Below, piece by piece: positions 28,769 through 39,721 of a stretch of 64,000 bases of DNA. The translations under genes and the position numbers were made by a program. The notes below the pieces were generated by a model. The model did no database searches, had not been told where the DNA came from, and saw nothing but the letters and a program-made list of their open reading frames with translations. Numbering within the stretch: position 1 is the first letter of the stretch; the number at the start of each line of letters is the position of its first letter. Source of the stretch: Alphaproteobacteria bacterium MarineAlpha12_Bin1. GTDB lineage: Bacteria; Pseudomonadota; Alphaproteobacteria; UBA6615. The DNA lies in NCBI GenBank assembly GCA_002937505.1, contig PTJY01000003.1:316060-380059 (forward strand), written 5' to 3'.

Positions 28769-29302
28769 ATGACTATGAACTGGCTTGATCACGTAAATAT
28801 CCGGACTGCGCGCCTAGACGAAATGAGTGAGTTTTACGAGAAAGTTCTTGGCCTAAAACGCGGGAAACGTCCACCTTTTGAATTTGGTGGAGCTTGGCAC
28901 TATTGCAAAGGTAGGGCCATAGTTCACTTAGTGGAATCAACAAAACATATACCGGCTAACGAAGCACAAGTAGAACACTTTGCTTTGAGAAGCACTGGCT
29001 CCATAAAACGATTTCAAAGCAAATTACGAAAACATGATGCACCTCATTACATGGTACCAATTGAAAGTATTAATATGTGTCAAGTAAATGTTTTCGATCC
29101 TGATGGTAATAAAATTGAAGTTCAATTTCACTCAGATGGCAAAGAAAGCCTAGAACCGTTTTATGGGTCAGCAAAAGCTAAAAAGCGGTTACAAAAAGGA
29201 GAGAAATTAAATGCAACCCCTCCTCTAAGATTGAGTAAATCTAAATCAAAAATAGCCAAATCAAATAATAAACTTGGAAACCCGAAGCCGATTAAACTCT
29301 GA
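28769..29302 (+). CDS. VOC family protein with basic C-terminal tail
   Basis: A 177-residue protein. Residues 1-125 are a VOC domain: LDHVNIRTARLDEMSEFYEKVLGL, GAWHYCKGRAIVHLVE, and a closing FDPDGNKIEVQFH motif with a possible metal ligand. The last 45 or so residues are low complexity and lysine-rich (KAKKRLQKG, SKSKSKIAKSN), an unusual addition. Reaction unknown. An alternative ATG is at 28775. Confidence 0.85.
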   Translation: MTMNWLDHVNIRTARLDEMSEFYEKVLGLKRGKRPPFEFGGAWHYCKGRAIVHLVESTKHIPANEAQVEHFALRSTGSIKRFQSKLRKHDAPHYMVPIESINMCQVNVFDPDGNKIEVQFHSDGKESLEPFYGSAKAKKRLQKGEKLNATPPLRLSKSKSKIAKSNNKLGNPKPIKL

Positions 29303-29391
29303 CAAGATCCCCTTATAATCTACTATATAGATACTCAAACTAAAGATCTTAGGGTGCAATGAGCTTTTAATTTCACTTACTGATTTTTTAT

Positions 29392-30006
29392 TTAAAGTGA
29401 GTAATACTCGATAACCAGGTTTGGCTCCATCTGAACGGGATAAGGAACATCAGCTAATCCTGGTCCCCGTGTGTAAGTGCCTCTCAACCGGTCTAAATCT
29501 ACTTCCATATAGTCTGGCAGATCTCTTTCAGTAGATGAACTGGCCTCCAGAACTAATGGCAGCTCCCGTGATTTTTCTTTAACCTCGATAACATCTCCAT
29601 CCTTAACGTTATAGGAAGGTATATTAACTTTCTTACCATTAACCAAAATATGACCGTGGCTAACGAATTGTCTAGCGGCAAATACAGTGGGCACAAATTT
29701 CATTCTATACACCACGGCATCAAGTCGCCTTTCAAGCAACTCTATAAGATTTTGTCCAGTATCACCACGACGACGAACCGCCTCCTCGTAATAGCGATGA
29801 AATTGCTTTTCCCCAATACTTCCGTAATATCCTTTTAGCTTTTGTTTAGCTGCTAGATGCAACCCATAATCAGAAGGTTTTTTTCGCCTACGACCTTGTT
29901 CTCCAGGGCCATACTCTCGACGGTTAAAAGGAGACTTAGGTCTTCCCCACAAGTTAACACCATATCTACGGTCTATTTTATGCTTAGAGCTATGACGTTT
30001 TGTCAT
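29392..30006 (-). CDS. rpsD: 30S ribosomal protein S4
   Basis: Primary 16S rRNA binding protein of the small subunit. N-terminal [14 protein letters not shown] and NLWGR, then the S4 RNA-binding domain [16 protein letters not shown] and [27 protein letters not shown], and a tail [22 protein letters not shown]. Length 204 residues is normal and the N-terminus is the alphaproteobacterial zinc-free type. Confidence 0.97.
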   Translation of the reverse strand: MTKRHSSKHKIDRRYGVNLWGRPKSPFNRREYGPGEQGRRRKKPSDYGLHLAAKQKLKGYYGSIGEKQFHRYYEEAVRRRGDTGQNLIELLERRLDAVVYRMKFVPTVFAARQFVSHGHILVNGKKVNIPSYNVKDGDVIEVKEKSRELPLVLEASSSTERDLPDYMEVDLDRLRGTYTRGPGLADVPYPVQMEPNLVIEYYSL

Positions 30007-30121
30007 TTATTTAATACCTTTTTATCAAATTTATTGTCCCGGTAGGCGTATAATCACAAATTAATCGTGATTTGGCGGGATTCGATATATTAGCGGATCC
30101 ACTTTCCCGGGAATTTTGAGC

Positions 30122-30150
30122 ATTTACTAGAATCATTAATCACTTGTCAA
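30122..30150 (-). promoter_or_regulatory. Candidate sigma-70 promoter for rpsD
   Basis: On the minus strand TTGACA (30150-30145) is a perfect -35 box 139 bases upstream of rpsD. The -10 is weak: with 15 to 18 bases of spacing the options are TAGTAA, AGTAAA, GTAAAT or TAAATG. Only the -35 is convincing. Confidence 0.35.
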
Positions 30151-30242
30151 ATCGAACTTTAGAATAAAAAGCTCCCAGTTTGTCTATTTTTGTTTTTAAC
30201 TATTGATTACATTCTCTGTTCTATACCATTTAACGGTCAAAT

Positions 30243-31049
30243 TTAACCATTTGTTTTCTTGATGTCTTTTTTAGTCAGTTGATTATTTGTTTCTTTCCAA
30301 CTCCCCGAAAGGCTAGAAACAACACCATGTAAAGTTCTAATTTCTTGCTCTGTTAGATTTGCTCTCTGCAACATTGCTCGTAAATTCTTTATCATGGATG
30401 GACGCATATCGTTAGAACGAAAAAAACCACTCTTGTCTAAAGCTGTTTCAAATCTATTGAAAAAATCGACTAGTTCAATTTTATTAGCAGGCCTAGCACT
30501 AAAGTCATCATTCTTTGACTCTTTCACGTTAAGGCTTGAGGTAAACCACTCGTAAGCAATTATAAGAACAGCTTGACCTAGATTTAGAGAAGAGAACTCT
30601 GGATTTAGGGGTACTGTAATAATAGTGTCAGCTAAAGATATATGTTCATTAGTCAGCCCTGATGCTTCGGGGCCGAACATAACACCGACTTTTTCACCAT
30701 CTTTAGAAACATTTCTTATTTCCTGAACAGCCAACCGTGGATTTAGAGACCGCATGGTTATCTCTCTTTTACGAGCTGTTGTGGCATAAACTCTATTCAA
30801 GTCTGCAACGGCATCTTCTAAATATTTAAACACTTTCGCATTATTTAGGACACTAGTCGCTCCTGCGGACATAGCGTCCGCTCTTTGATTAGGCAAGCTT
30901 TCTCTGGGATTCACTATTATCAAATCAGTCAAGCCACAATTTAGCATTGCTCTTGCAACAGCGCCAACATTCTCCGAGAGTTGTGGCTCGACAAGTATAA
31001 CTCTTAGCCCACTATTGTTTTTGATATCTGAAAAGCCCATATCAGACAT
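30243..31049 (-). CDS. trmJ: tRNA/rRNA 2'-O-methyltransferase, TrmJ-like SpoU family
   Basis: A 268-residue SPOUT methyltransferase: VILVEPQLSENVGAVARAMLNCG starts the domain (motif 1), FGPEASGLTNEHISL is motif 2 and VPLNPEFSSLNLGQAVLIIAYEW motif 3. In TrmJ this modifies position 32 of tRNAs. The C-terminal 90 or so residues form the helical extension typical of TrmJ. Last gene of the nadE-cysS-cimA series, 63 bases after cimA. Confidence 0.9.
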   Translation of the reverse strand: MSDMGFSDIKNNSGLRVILVEPQLSENVGAVARAMLNCGLTDLIIVNPRESLPNQRADAMSAGATSVLNNAKVFKYLEDAVADLNRVYATTARKREITMRSLNPRLAVQEIRNVSKDGEKVGVMFGPEASGLTNEHISLADTIITVPLNPEFSSLNLGQAVLIIAYEWFTSSLNVKESKNDDFSARPANKIELVDFFNRFETALDKSGFFRSNDMRPSMIKNLRAMLQRANLTEQEIRTLHGVVSSLSGSWKETNNQLTKKDIKKTNG

Positions 31050-31112
31050 TTTTTCTCCCCATAGAAATAGAGGTTTGATTATGACATTTTAGTGCCTGGT
31101 TCAGATCTCAAT

Positions 31113-32711
31113 TTACATTTTGTCCGATTGAGACTTCAAAAGTTTAAATATAATTGCATCATTTAGAGCCTCAAAAGCTGCATCGATTATATTAGGAGAT
31201 ATTCCGACTGTACCCCACCTATCTCCTTTTTCATCTGTAGATTCTATCATTACTCTAGTTACAGCTGCTGTTGCCTGCTGAGGGGTTAATATACGAACTT
31301 TAAAATCAACTAGCCTCATTGGTTTTAGGGCTGGAAACATCGGTAAAAGAGATTCTCTCAAGGCAGCATCTAATGCGTTAACAGGTCCATTCCCTTCTGC
31401 AACTTGCATGGTCAAACTCCCCAAAATATCGATCTTAATAACTGCTTGACTAACTGTTGTTAATTCACCACGCGCATTGTACCTGCGTTCAACTTCTGTA
31501 CGAAAGCTTTTCACATCAAAAAAGTTTGGAAAATTGCCAATTGCCCGTCTAGCTAATAGTTCGAAACTCGCTTCGGCACCATCATACGAGTATCCCTGAT
31601 ATTCTCTTTCCTTAACGTTTTCTACTATTCTAGCTACTCTTTTATCATTAGAATCTATATCAATTCCTGCTTCTAACAAACGTGCCATAATATTTGACCG
31701 GCCGGCCTGATCAGAAACTACTATTCGACGGTTATTTCCTACAGTCTCGGGCTGTATGTGCTCGTAAGTTCTTGGATCCTTTTGAACTGCAGATACATGC
31801 AATCCCCCTTTATGAGAGAAAGCTGCTTCTCCAACATACGGAGCATGACGGTCCGGCGCTCTATTCAGTAATTCATCTAACAAACGCGAAACACGAGTAA
31901 ATTGCGATAGTTCACTCTCTGCTATACCTGTTTCATAAATACCATCATATTTAGAAATCAAAGTTGGAACAACACTGATGAGATTAGCATTACCACAACG
32001 CTCTCCCAGACCATTGATTGTACCTTGAACCTGCGTGACGCCTGCCTCAACTGCAGCTAACGTGTTAGCTACAGCGTTACCTGTGTCGTTATGAGCATGT
32101 ATTCCCAGTTTTTCTTCAGGAAAATAAGTGCAGATATCGCTAACAATTGATTTTATTTCATGCGGCAGGGTTCCCCCATTGGTATCACATAAAACCAACC
32201 AACTTGCACCAGCCTCTAATGCCGCCATCAAACATGATAAGGCATACTTAGGATTCGATTTGTAACCATCAAAGAAATGCTCGGCATCAAATAGAACTTC
32301 ATTAGTGTTTCTGGCGATATGGGAAATACTATCAGAAATCATAGCTATATTCTCATCATGACTTATTTCAAGCGCAACATCGACATGGAAGTCCCATGAT
32401 TTACCCACCAAGCAAATTGCTTGAGCTCCGCTATTCAATAACGCATTTAACCCTGGATCATTAGCTGCACTGTGATCAGGTCGACGTGTCATCCCAAATG
32501 CAGTAAATTTTGAATTTCTCAATTTAGGAGCCTTGGTAAAGAAATCATCGTCAACTGGATTACCTCCAGGCCATCCTCCTTCAATATAATCTATATTCAG
32601 ATTATCGAGAGCACGTGCAATAGTTCTTTTATCATTTACGGAAAAATCGACCCCTTGTGTCTGAGCGCCATCACGTAAAGTAGTGTCAAAGATCGAAATA
32701 CGTTTAACCAT
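31113..32711 (-). CDS. cimA: Citramalate synthase
   Basis: Condenses pyruvate and acetyl-CoA to citramalate, the first step of the threonine-independent isoleucine route. ISIFDTTLRDGAQTQGVDFS starts the catalytic HMGL-like domain, with HAHNDTGNAVANTLAAV carrying metal ligands and GEAAFSHKGGLHVSA closing it; the C-terminal regulatory domain follows. 532 residues fits CimA rather than LeuA. The start is 2 bases after the stop of cysS. Confidence 0.93.
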   Translation of the reverse strand: MVKRISIFDTTLRDGAQTQGVDFSVNDKRTIARALDNLNIDYIEGGWPGGNPVDDDFFTKAPKLRNSKFTAFGMTRRPDHSAANDPGLNALLNSGAQAICLVGKSWDFHVDVALEISHDENIAMISDSISHIARNTNEVLFDAEHFFDGYKSNPKYALSCLMAALEAGASWLVLCDTNGGTLPHEIKSIVSDICTYFPEEKLGIHAHNDTGNAVANTLAAVEAGVTQVQGTINGLGERCGNANLISVVPTLISKYDGIYETGIAESELSQFTRVSRLLDELLNRAPDRHAPYVGEAAFSHKGGLHVSAVQKDPRTYEHIQPETVGNNRRIVVSDQAGRSNIMARLLEAGIDIDSNDKRVARIVENVKEREYQGYSYDGAEASFELLARRAIGNFPNFFDVKSFRTEVERRYNARGELTTVSQAVIKIDILGSLTMQVAEGNGPVNALDAALRESLLPMFPALKPMRLVDFKVRILTPQQATAAVTRVMIESTDEKGDRWGTVGISPNIIDAAFEALNDAIIFKLLKSQSDKM

Positions 32712-32713
32712 AA

Positions 32714-34099
32714 TTAATAACTACGTCTCCAACTAGTGCCTTCATTATTATCTTCTAATATTATTCCCCTATCAGATAACTCTTCTCTTATTCTATCTGC
32801 TTCAGAAAAATCTTTCTTTTCTCTTGCAATATTTCGATTTTTTATAAGCTCTTCGATTAATTTTAGCTCACTTTGGCTTATGCCATGTGTCCTCCACTCA
32901 TTGTACGTCTTGCACAGCAAACCAAGATGTTTGGCATTCTTCAAAAAGGAAAAACCCACTTTACTTTGTTTTGAAACATCGGATTGAATTATGTGATTGG
33001 CCTGCTTATCAAGGACACTTAATGCAGCTGGTGTATTCAAATCGTCGTATAGATACTCATCAAACTCATTGTTTGCGTCTTCACTAGTTTCATATTGATC
33101 AACAAACTCCAGCTTTTTTAGAGCCATATAATATTTATCTAAACGAGCTAGCGCTTCTTGGACTCCTGTTTTTGTAAAATCAATTGGCTGTCGGTAATGA
33201 GTAGCTAAAAGTGCTAATCTTAACGCTTCACCTGGAAAATCTTTAAGTAAATCTTTTACTGTGTAAAAATTACCAAGTGATTTAGACATTTTAACGCCCT
33301 CACTCATCAAATAACCGTTATGCACCCATGTATTGGCAAAAGCTTTTTCAGGATGAAAGCATTCTGACTGAGCTATCTCGTTTTCATGATGAGGAAAAAC
33401 GAGATCAATACCTCCACCATGAATATCAAAATTAGAACCAAGATAGTATTCACTCATAGCTGAGCATTCTATATGCCAACCTGGTCTTCCTCTTCCCCAC
33501 TCACTTTCCCATCCTGGTTGAGATACAGATGATGGTTTCCACAAAATAAAATCAGCGGGGTCACGTTTATTGGCCGAAACCTCGACCCTAGCCCCAGCTA
33601 TCATTTCTTCTCTATTTCTCCCTGATAGCTTTCCATAATCTTTAGCTGATTGGACACAAAAAAGAACTTCGCCTTCTTTGGTTACATACGCATGTCCTTT
33701 TTTGATCAGAGCAGTGATGATGTTAATCATCTCACCTATATGATCAGTTGCTTTAGGCTCGACATTAGGTTTCAGACAATTAAGTGTGTCGGTTATATAA
33801 TGAAAACTATCGATAGTCTCATTAGTTAAATTTTGAATCGGAATACCTAATTCTTCAGCCTTCTCAATTATTTTATCATCAACGTCAGTTATGTTTCGTA
33901 CGTAGGTAACTTTTGAATCTGAATAATATTTAGTCAAAACTCTATAAAGCACATCAAAAACAACCAACGGTCTTGCGTTACCTATATGAATTTCATCGTA
34001 AACAGTTGGTCCGCAGACATACATACGAATATGTTTTTCATCGACTGGATTAAACTCGTTTTTTTTGTTTGTTAAAGTATTATGTAGCTTAAGTGGCAT
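32714..34099 (-). CDS. cysS: Cysteinyl-tRNA synthetase
   Basis: Charges tRNA-Cys. Class I signatures: HIGN at residues 38-41 (HIGH motif) with zinc-site C29 (YVCGPTVYD), and KMSKSLGN near residue 270. Length 461 residues. I use ATG 34099 rather than GTG 34114 because GGAG is 9 bases before the ATG and the family starts MPLKLYNTL. 17 bases after nadE and 2 before cimA, so one transcript is likely. Confidence 0.96.
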   Translation of the reverse strand: MPLKLHNTLTNKKNEFNPVDEKHIRMYVCGPTVYDEIHIGNARPLVVFDVLYRVLTKYYSDSKVTYVRNITDVDDKIIEKAEELGIPIQNLTNETIDSFHYITDTLNCLKPNVEPKATDHIGEMINIITALIKKGHAYVTKEGEVLFCVQSAKDYGKLSGRNREEMIAGARVEVSANKRDPADFILWKPSSVSQPGWESEWGRGRPGWHIECSAMSEYYLGSNFDIHGGGIDLVFPHHENEIAQSECFHPEKAFANTWVHNGYLMSEGVKMSKSLGNFYTVKDLLKDFPGEALRLALLATHYRQPIDFTKTGVQEALARLDKYYMALKKLEFVDQYETSEDANNEFDEYLYDDLNTPAALSVLDKQANHIIQSDVSKQSKVGFSFLKNAKHLGLLCKTYNEWRTHGISQSELKLIEELIKNRNIAREKKDFSEADRIREELSDRGIILEDNNEGTSWRRSY

Positions 34100-34116
34100 C
34101 CAAACTATCTCCACTT

Positions 34117-35778
34117 TTATTTAAAAGCATTTGTAATTGGATACCGACGATCCCTGCCAAAGGCTCGACTAGTAAGTTTGACTCCAGGTGGAGCTTGTCT
34201 CCTCTTGTACTCCGCCATCTCTAATAAACGCCAGATTCTTTGAGTAACCACTTCATCAAACCCTTGATGAATAAGATCTTCGGGGCCAAGGTCTTCCTCA
34301 ATGAGAGCATGTAGAATTTTGTCCAGTTCATCATATGGAGGGAGTGAATCCTCATCTTTTTGATCAGGTCTTAATTCTGCTGATGGCGGTTTGGTTATCA
34401 TTCTATGTGGAATGACTTGCCCTTCAGGACCAAACACCCCAGAGGGAAAATGCTCATTCCTCCATGAAGATAAACTAAAAACATCAGTTTTATAAACATC
34501 TTTCAAAATCGAATAACCTCCAGCCATATCACCGTAAATGGTAGCATAGCCAACTGACATTTCGGACTTGTTCCCTGTAGTAAGAAGCATTGATCCACTA
34601 GTATTACTAATAGCCATTAATATGAGTCCGCGTGATCGACTTTGAATATTTTCTTTCGTGGTACCTGAAGAGGGCTCTTTTATCCCCTGCAGAAGCATTT
34701 TATCAAATGCCTGCATCGCAGGTTCAATATTAATATTGTCAAGACGCACCCCCAGACGCTTTGCGAGTTCTTCAGCATCTTCCAAGCTATCTTGACTAGT
34801 AAAGGGTGAAGGCATCATCACACAATGAACTCTTTCGGCCCCCAATGCATCTACAGCAACCACAGCGGTAATCCCTGAGTCAATTCCCCCCGAGAGACCT
34901 ATCACAACTCCAGGGAATTTATTCTTATTTACATAATCACGCAGCCCCAGAACCATGGCCTGATATATACGCTCTACACCCTCAATTTGTTTGGTTAACG
35001 AGCCCTCCAAACAGTTCCACAAACCAGATTTATCATCTCTAGCCCATTTGGTAATTGAAACATCTTCAATAAATTGTGGCAAAGAGGCTAACATTTTTTG
35101 ATTACTATTTAAAACAAAAGAACCGCCATCAAAAACCAACTCATCCTGACCACCTACCTGATTAACGTAAATAAGGGGTAGCCCGGTTTCACGGACCCTT
35201 GCTACCGCCAGATTAAGACGCATGTCTACTTTATCACGCTCATAAGGACTACCATTAATGAAAACTAGTATTTCAGAGCCAGATTCTTGGAGAGTTTCTG
35301 AAACTTCTGTATTCCACATATCTTCGCATACAGCTAACCCCAATCTTACACCTCGGTAATTTATAGGACCGGATAATAATCCCGGGTTAAATATTCTCTT
35401 CTCATCAAATACTCCGTAATTTGGTAGATCGTACTTATCCCTTCGGGTCAATATTTTCCCCTGATCAAGAACTAAGGCTGAGTTGTAACATTCACCTCTA
35501 TCGTTAAACCAAGGAGCACCTACTATTAAGCCCGGCCCACCATCAGCTGTTTCTTTGGCTAGCTCTTCAACTCCATCCTTTACTACTTCAAGAAAGGATC
35601 TTTTAAGAACAAGATCCTCGGGGGGATAACCTGAAATACAGAGCTCAGTCGCGATCACCAGATCGGCTCCTTTTTCAGCAGCCAAAGACCTCGCCTCTCT
35701 CATCTTGGCAAGATTGCTTTTTACATCACCAACAATGGGGTTTTTTTGAGCCAGTGCAATAGTTAAAAAATCAGTCAT
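34117..35778 (-). CDS. nadE: NAD(+) synthase, glutamine-hydrolysing
   Basis: Makes NAD from deamido-NAD using glutamine. N-terminal nitrilase-type glutaminase: E45, K115 and C151 form the triad. C-terminal synthetase domain carries SGGIDSGITAVV near residue 296. 553 residues matches the two-domain enzyme. Head of the nadE-cysS-cimA(-trmJ) series. A possible TTGACA -35 is at 35835-35830, 52 bases upstream, but no good -10. Confidence 0.95.
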   Translation of the reverse strand: MTDFLTIALAQKNPIVGDVKSNLAKMREARSLAAEKGADLVIATELCISGYPPEDLVLKRSFLEVVKDGVEELAKETADGGPGLIVGAPWFNDRGECYNSALVLDQGKILTRRDKYDLPNYGVFDEKRIFNPGLLSGPINYRGVRLGLAVCEDMWNTEVSETLQESGSEILVFINGSPYERDKVDMRLNLAVARVRETGLPLIYVNQVGGQDELVFDGGSFVLNSNQKMLASLPQFIEDVSITKWARDDKSGLWNCLEGSLTKQIEGVERIYQAMVLGLRDYVNKNKFPGVVIGLSGGIDSGITAVVAVDALGAERVHCVMMPSPFTSQDSLEDAEELAKRLGVRLDNINIEPAMQAFDKMLLQGIKEPSSGTTKENIQSRSRGLILMAISNTSGSMLLTTGNKSEMSVGYATIYGDMAGGYSILKDVYKTDVFSLSSWRNEHFPSGVFGPEGQVIPHRMITKPPSAELRPDQKDEDSLPPYDELDKILHALIEEDLGPEDLIHQGFDEVVTQRIWRLLEMAEYKRRQAPPGVKLTSRAFGRDRRYPITNAFK

Positions 35779-35897
35779 CAGTAAAATTATCTCCGACTGG
35801 TGTGAAACCTATGTCTCACCATAAAGAAATGTCAACAATCCTCAGTAAAAATCATTAATCAACCAACGTTCATTAGTAGATTAATTAGTTAAAATTC

Positions 35898-37292
35898 CTA
35901 AGCAACAGCTTCACCAGAATTACGATTTTCACTTTCTTCAGAATCTCTTTGGCTTTTCAAGCGGTGGGCAATTTGAAAAGCCAATTCTAGTGACTGGTTT
36001 GCATTCAAACGAGGGTCGCAATGCGTATGGTAGCGATCAGAGAGCGACTCTTCCGTAATAGCTTGAGCGCCACCTATACATTCGGTCACATCTTGACCTG
36101 TCATTTCAAAATGCACACCTCCTGCATAAGTCCCCTCCGACCGATGTATCTGAAAAAATGAGTCCACTTCAGATAAGATTAGATCAAAAGGACGAGTCTT
36201 AAACCCGTTAGACGCCTTTACAGTATTACCGTGCATCGGATCACAAGACCATACTACCTTACATCCTTCACTTTGAACGGCTCGTATTAAAGGTGGCAAA
36301 CTTTCTGAAACCTTTTCTGCACCCATACGACATATAAGCGTTAAGCGACCAGCCTCATTTTTTGGATTCAATACATTAATTAGTTTTAGTAATTCATCAG
36401 AGTTCAACGAGGGACCACACTTTATACCAATGGGGTTTTCAACGCCTCTAAGAAACTCTACATGGGCAGAATCTAATTGACGAGTCCTATCGCCAATCCA
36501 AAGCATGTGAGCGGAACAATCGTACCAACGCCCAGTCAGACTATCTTGACGGGTCAGTGCCTGCTCATAAATTAGTAGCAAAGCCTCATGGCTAGTATAA
36601 AAATCTGTTTCACGTAATTGAGGAATAGTATCGCTAGTCAAGCCACAAGCAGCCATAAAACTAAGGCTTTCATCTATCCTTTTTGCCATTTCGTCATATT
36701 GTTCACCTTGTTGACTCTCTTTAACGAAATCTAAATTCCAACGATGCAACTGATGCAGATCAGCAAAGCCGCCCTGCGAAAAGGCCCTAAGTAAATTCAG
36801 TGTGGCAGCTGATTGATTGTATGCCCTTAACATTCGTGAGGGATCAGGGTTTCGATTTATGGCATCAAAAGACATATCATTAATAATATCCCCCCGATAA
36901 CTGGGAAGCTCAACTCCATCTATGGTTTCTGTTGATGACGAACGTGGTTTTGCAAATTGTCCAGCTAAACGACCAACTTTAACGATAGGACAGGATGCCC
37001 CAAATGTCAGTGCTACTGCCATCTGTAAGAGCACTTTAAAAGTATCGCGGATATTATCTGCATGAAATTCCGCAAAACTCTCTGCGCAATCGCCACCTTG
37101 TAATAGAAAAGCATCGCCTTCAGAAACTCTTGCAAGCTGTTTCCTTAGAGTTCTAGCTTCACCAGCAAAAACTAAAGGAGGTGATGAGCGTAAATTTTTC
37201 TCAACTTCCTCTACATGGTTCAAATCATCGTATAAAGGAACCTGACGTATTTGTTTTTCTCGCCAGCTATCCAATTGCCAGGTGTCAGACAT
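35898..37292 (-). CDS. aroG: 3-deoxy-7-phosphoheptulonate synthase, class II
   Basis: First enzyme of the shikimate pathway, joining phosphoenolpyruvate and erythrose 4-phosphate. The class II (plant-type) fold is seen from [14 protein letters not shown] (metal-ligand cysteine), [14 protein letters not shown] (metal histidine), [18 protein letters not shown] and [14 protein letters not shown] start at ATG 37292 (MSDTWQLD) because GGAGGAG is 6 bases upstream. 464 residues is normal. The gene stands alone with 119 bases before nadE. Confidence 0.95.
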   Translation of the reverse strand: MSDTWQLDSWREKQIRQVPLYDDLNHVEEVEKNLRSSPPLVFAGEARTLRKQLARVSEGDAFLLQGGDCAESFAEFHADNIRDTFKVLLQMAVALTFGASCPIVKVGRLAGQFAKPRSSSTETIDGVELPSYRGDIINDMSFDAINRNPDPSRMLRAYNQSAATLNLLRAFSQGGFADLHQLHRWNLDFVKESQQGEQYDEMAKRIDESLSFMAACGLTSDTIPQLRETDFYTSHEALLLIYEQALTRQDSLTGRWYDCSAHMLWIGDRTRQLDSAHVEFLRGVENPIGIKCGPSLNSDELLKLINVLNPKNEAGRLTLICRMGAEKVSESLPPLIRAVQSEGCKVVWSCDPMHGNTVKASNGFKTRPFDLILSEVDSFFQIHRSEGTYAGGVHFEMTGQDVTECIGGAQAITEESLSDRYHTHCDPRLNANQSLELAFQIAHRLKSQRDSEESENRNSGEAVA

Positions 37293-37368
37293 ATTAATCT
37301 CCTCCAAACCTCACTAAAAAAACACAAACTTTACTAATGTTGATCCGCCTAATTAATCTAAGGGAGCA

Positions 37369-37378
37369 GCGTATACGC
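37369..37378. promoter_or_regulatory. Ten-base perfect palindrome upstream of aroG
   Basis: GCGTATACGC is a perfect ten-base palindrome 77 bases upstream of the aroG start in an otherwise AT-rich gap. Could be an operator; no regulator assigned. Confidence 0.3.
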
Positions 37379-37461
37379 CGATTACTCAAAAGGTTCCACT
37401 AAAAAACCAAAAAAAAAACAAAGATGTTTAAAGAAAAATTATTAAACTTGTTAAGTCAAAC

Positions 37462-38829
37462 CTATTTTTCAATAGATTCTGGCACCGGTTCACGCATGGT
37501 AACTAACTCCTCAGCCGAAGTTGGATGAATTCCAATTGTGGTATCGAATACCGACTTTGTTGCCCCCGCTCTTAACGCAACCGCCACACCTTGAAGTATT
37601 TCGCCTGCATGGGCGCCTACCATATGGACACCTAAAACTCGATCAGACTTTTTATCAACTACCATTTTCATTAATGTTTTTTCATCACTGTCTGTCAAGG
37701 TGTGTTTTAGAGTTCTAAATGAACTCTTATATATGGCTACTTCATCATAAAGTTTTCTCGCCTCTTCCTCAGTTAGACCCACTGTTCCTAGCTCAGGCTG
37801 GCTGAAAACTGCAGTGGGTATATACTCATAGTCTGCTGAAGATGGTTGATTACGAAACAGGGTCTTAGCAACCGCCATACCCTCAGCTAAAGCAACAGGT
37901 GTTAACTGTATGCGATCTATTACGTCGCCTATAGCGTAAATTGAATCAACAGTTGTCTTATAATAATCATCAACAATTATTTCTCCGTTCTCACCTGTTT
38001 TAACCCCTAAATCTTCTAAGCCTAAACCAGATACTTTAGGATTCCGTCCAATTGCATACATGATTTCATCTGCATAAATTAAAGAGCCATCTTCACAGAC
38101 TCCAACTAATTCATCATTAGTTTTTTCAATGGATGAAATATTTGTAGAAAACTTGATATCTACCCCTTTTTTGAGCATCTCTTCCGCCAAATGTGATCTT
38201 ACGTCGTTATCAAAACCACGCATAAACATCTCACCCCGGTAGATTAATGTTGTTTCAACTCCTAATGCATTGAATATTCCTGCAAATTCAACAGCTATAT
38301 ATCCTCCTCCAACTATTATTATCCTGTTAGGTAAACTTTCTAGATAGAAGGCTTCATTAGAGGTTATTGAATATTCTTTTCCAGGAATGTTAGGAACTAC
38401 AGGCCATCCTCCTGTGGCGACCAGAATATAATTAGCAGTTATCTTCCTACCTGAAATGACGACTGTATTTGGGCCAACTAATGTCGCTCGTCCACTAAAT
38501 ACGTCCGCACCCGAGTTTTCAAGTAAACTTTCATATATTCCGTTAAGTCTTTTTATTTCTTGGTCTTTATTGTCGATCAATGTCCGCCAATTAAACTCTC
38601 TCGATTTCGTTTTCCAGCCGTAAAAAGCAGAGTTTATGTAGTCTTCATTGTATAGTGCAGCATAAACAAAAAGCTTTTTTGGTATACATCCAACATTTAC
38701 GCAGGTACCTCCCATATAAAGATCTTCCGCAATTGCTACACGAGCACCGTAATTAGCTGAAAATCGGGCAGCTCGTACTCCCGCCGAACCAGCACCGATT
38801 ACAAAAAGATCATAATCATTATCTGACAT
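37462..38829 (-). CDS. gor: Glutathione reductase
   Basis: NADPH-dependent flavoprotein that reduces glutathione disulfide. [13 protein letters not shown] binds FAD, the redox pair is C43 and C48 in [24 protein letters not shown] binds the dinucleotide and [12 protein letters not shown] near the end carries the catalytic His. 455 residues is normal. GAGGAG sits before the start. It follows rmlA by 26 bases and may be the last gene of the rml operon, an odd place for it. Confidence 0.94.
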   Translation of the reverse strand: MSDNDYDLFVIGAGSAGVRAARFSANYGARVAIAEDLYMGGTCVNVGCIPKKLFVYAALYNEDYINSAFYGWKTKSREFNWRTLIDNKDQEIKRLNGIYESLLENSGADVFSGRATLVGPNTVVISGRKITANYILVATGGWPVVPNIPGKEYSITSNEAFYLESLPNRIIIVGGGYIAVEFAGIFNALGVETTLIYRGEMFMRGFDNDVRSHLAEEMLKKGVDIKFSTNISSIEKTNDELVGVCEDGSLIYADEIMYAIGRNPKVSGLGLEDLGVKTGENGEIIVDDYYKTTVDSIYAIGDVIDRIQLTPVALAEGMAVAKTLFRNQPSSADYEYIPTAVFSQPELGTVGLTEEEARKLYDEVAIYKSSFRTLKHTLTDSDEKTLMKMVVDKKSDRVLGVHMVGAHAGEILQGVAVALRAGATKSVFDTTIGIHPTSAEELVTMREPVPESIEK

Positions 38830-38855
38830 TTAGTGCTCCTCAATAATTTAATAGA

Positions 38856-39719
38856 TTATGAAAGTAAGCTCATCAGATAAATCGAGTATTCATTCTGAGG
38901 CGCCGACTGTGCTAGCTTCTCTAACTCGCCATCAGATATATATCCCTTTCTAAAGGCAATTTCCTCTGGACAAGCTATCTTAAGGCCTAGACGTCTTTCT
39001 ATCGACTGAACAAACTGAGCTGATTCCATTAAACTGTCATGCGTTCCAGCGTCAAACCATGCCACATCTGTGCTTAGGGAATGTACGATGAGCTCTCCTC
39101 TATCAAGGTAAACACGATTCACATCTGTTATTTCGAGTTCGCCTCTATTAGATGGACGTACGTTAGCCGCAATTTCTAAAACACTGTTATCATAAAAATA
39201 AAGACCTGTTACAGCTAGATTTGAACGAGGCTTCCTAGGTTTTTCCTCTATGTTCAAAGCTTTCCCTTTATTATCTACTTCTATTACCCCATAACGATTG
39301 GGGTCTTTAACGGGATAACCGAACACTATAGCCCCTTCTTTAAGCTCTGCTGCACTTTTCAACAGCAACTCAAGGCCATTCCCATAAAAAATATTGTCAC
39401 CAAGAACTAGAGCACAATTATCATTTCCTACGAATGACTCACCAATTATGAACGCTTGTGCTAGTCCTTCTGGACGAGGCTGGACAGCGTATTCGATGTT
39501 TATTCCCCATTGATTTCCGTTACCTAGTGTCCTCTGAAATACAAAAGAATCATCAGGGGTAGAGATTAACAGAATATCTTTAATCTCAGCGCTCATTAAA
39601 ACTGATAAGGGGTAGTATATTAATGGCTTATCATAGACCGGTAAAAGCTGCTTGCTTACTGCTTTTGTAAGCGGATAAAGTCTGGTACCGGCACCTCCTG
39701 CTAGAATTATTCCCTTCAT
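38856..39719 (-). CDS. rmlA: Glucose-1-phosphate thymidylyltransferase
   Basis: First step of dTDP-L-rhamnose synthesis (dTTP plus glucose-1-phosphate). [11 protein letters not shown] near residue 8 and [19 protein letters not shown] are the nucleotidyltransferase signature, then [10 protein letters not shown] and [10 protein letters not shown]. 287 residues is normal. Starts 2 bases after rmlD; gene order on the minus strand is rmlB, rmlD, rmlA, gor. Confidence 0.96.
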   Translation of the reverse strand: MKGIILAGGAGTRLYPLTKAVSKQLLPVYDKPLIYYPLSVLMSAEIKDILLISTPDDSFVFQRTLGNGNQWGINIEYAVQPRPEGLAQAFIIGESFVGNDNCALVLGDNIFYGNGLELLLKSAAELKEGAIVFGYPVKDPNRYGVIEVDNKGKALNIEEKPRKPRSNLAVTGLYFYDNSVLEIAANVRPSNRGELEITDVNRVYLDRGELIVHSLSTDVAWFDAGTHDSLMESAQFVQSIERRLGLKIACPEEIAFRKGYISDGELEKLAQSAPQNEYSIYLMSLLS

Positions 39720-39721
39720 AA

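Noticed and set aside
35806-35835. TTGACA upstream of nadE as a promoter
   Set aside because: The -35 is perfect but no -10 at any normal spacing resembles TATAAT (best is TAGGTT at 18 bases); only mentioned with nadE.
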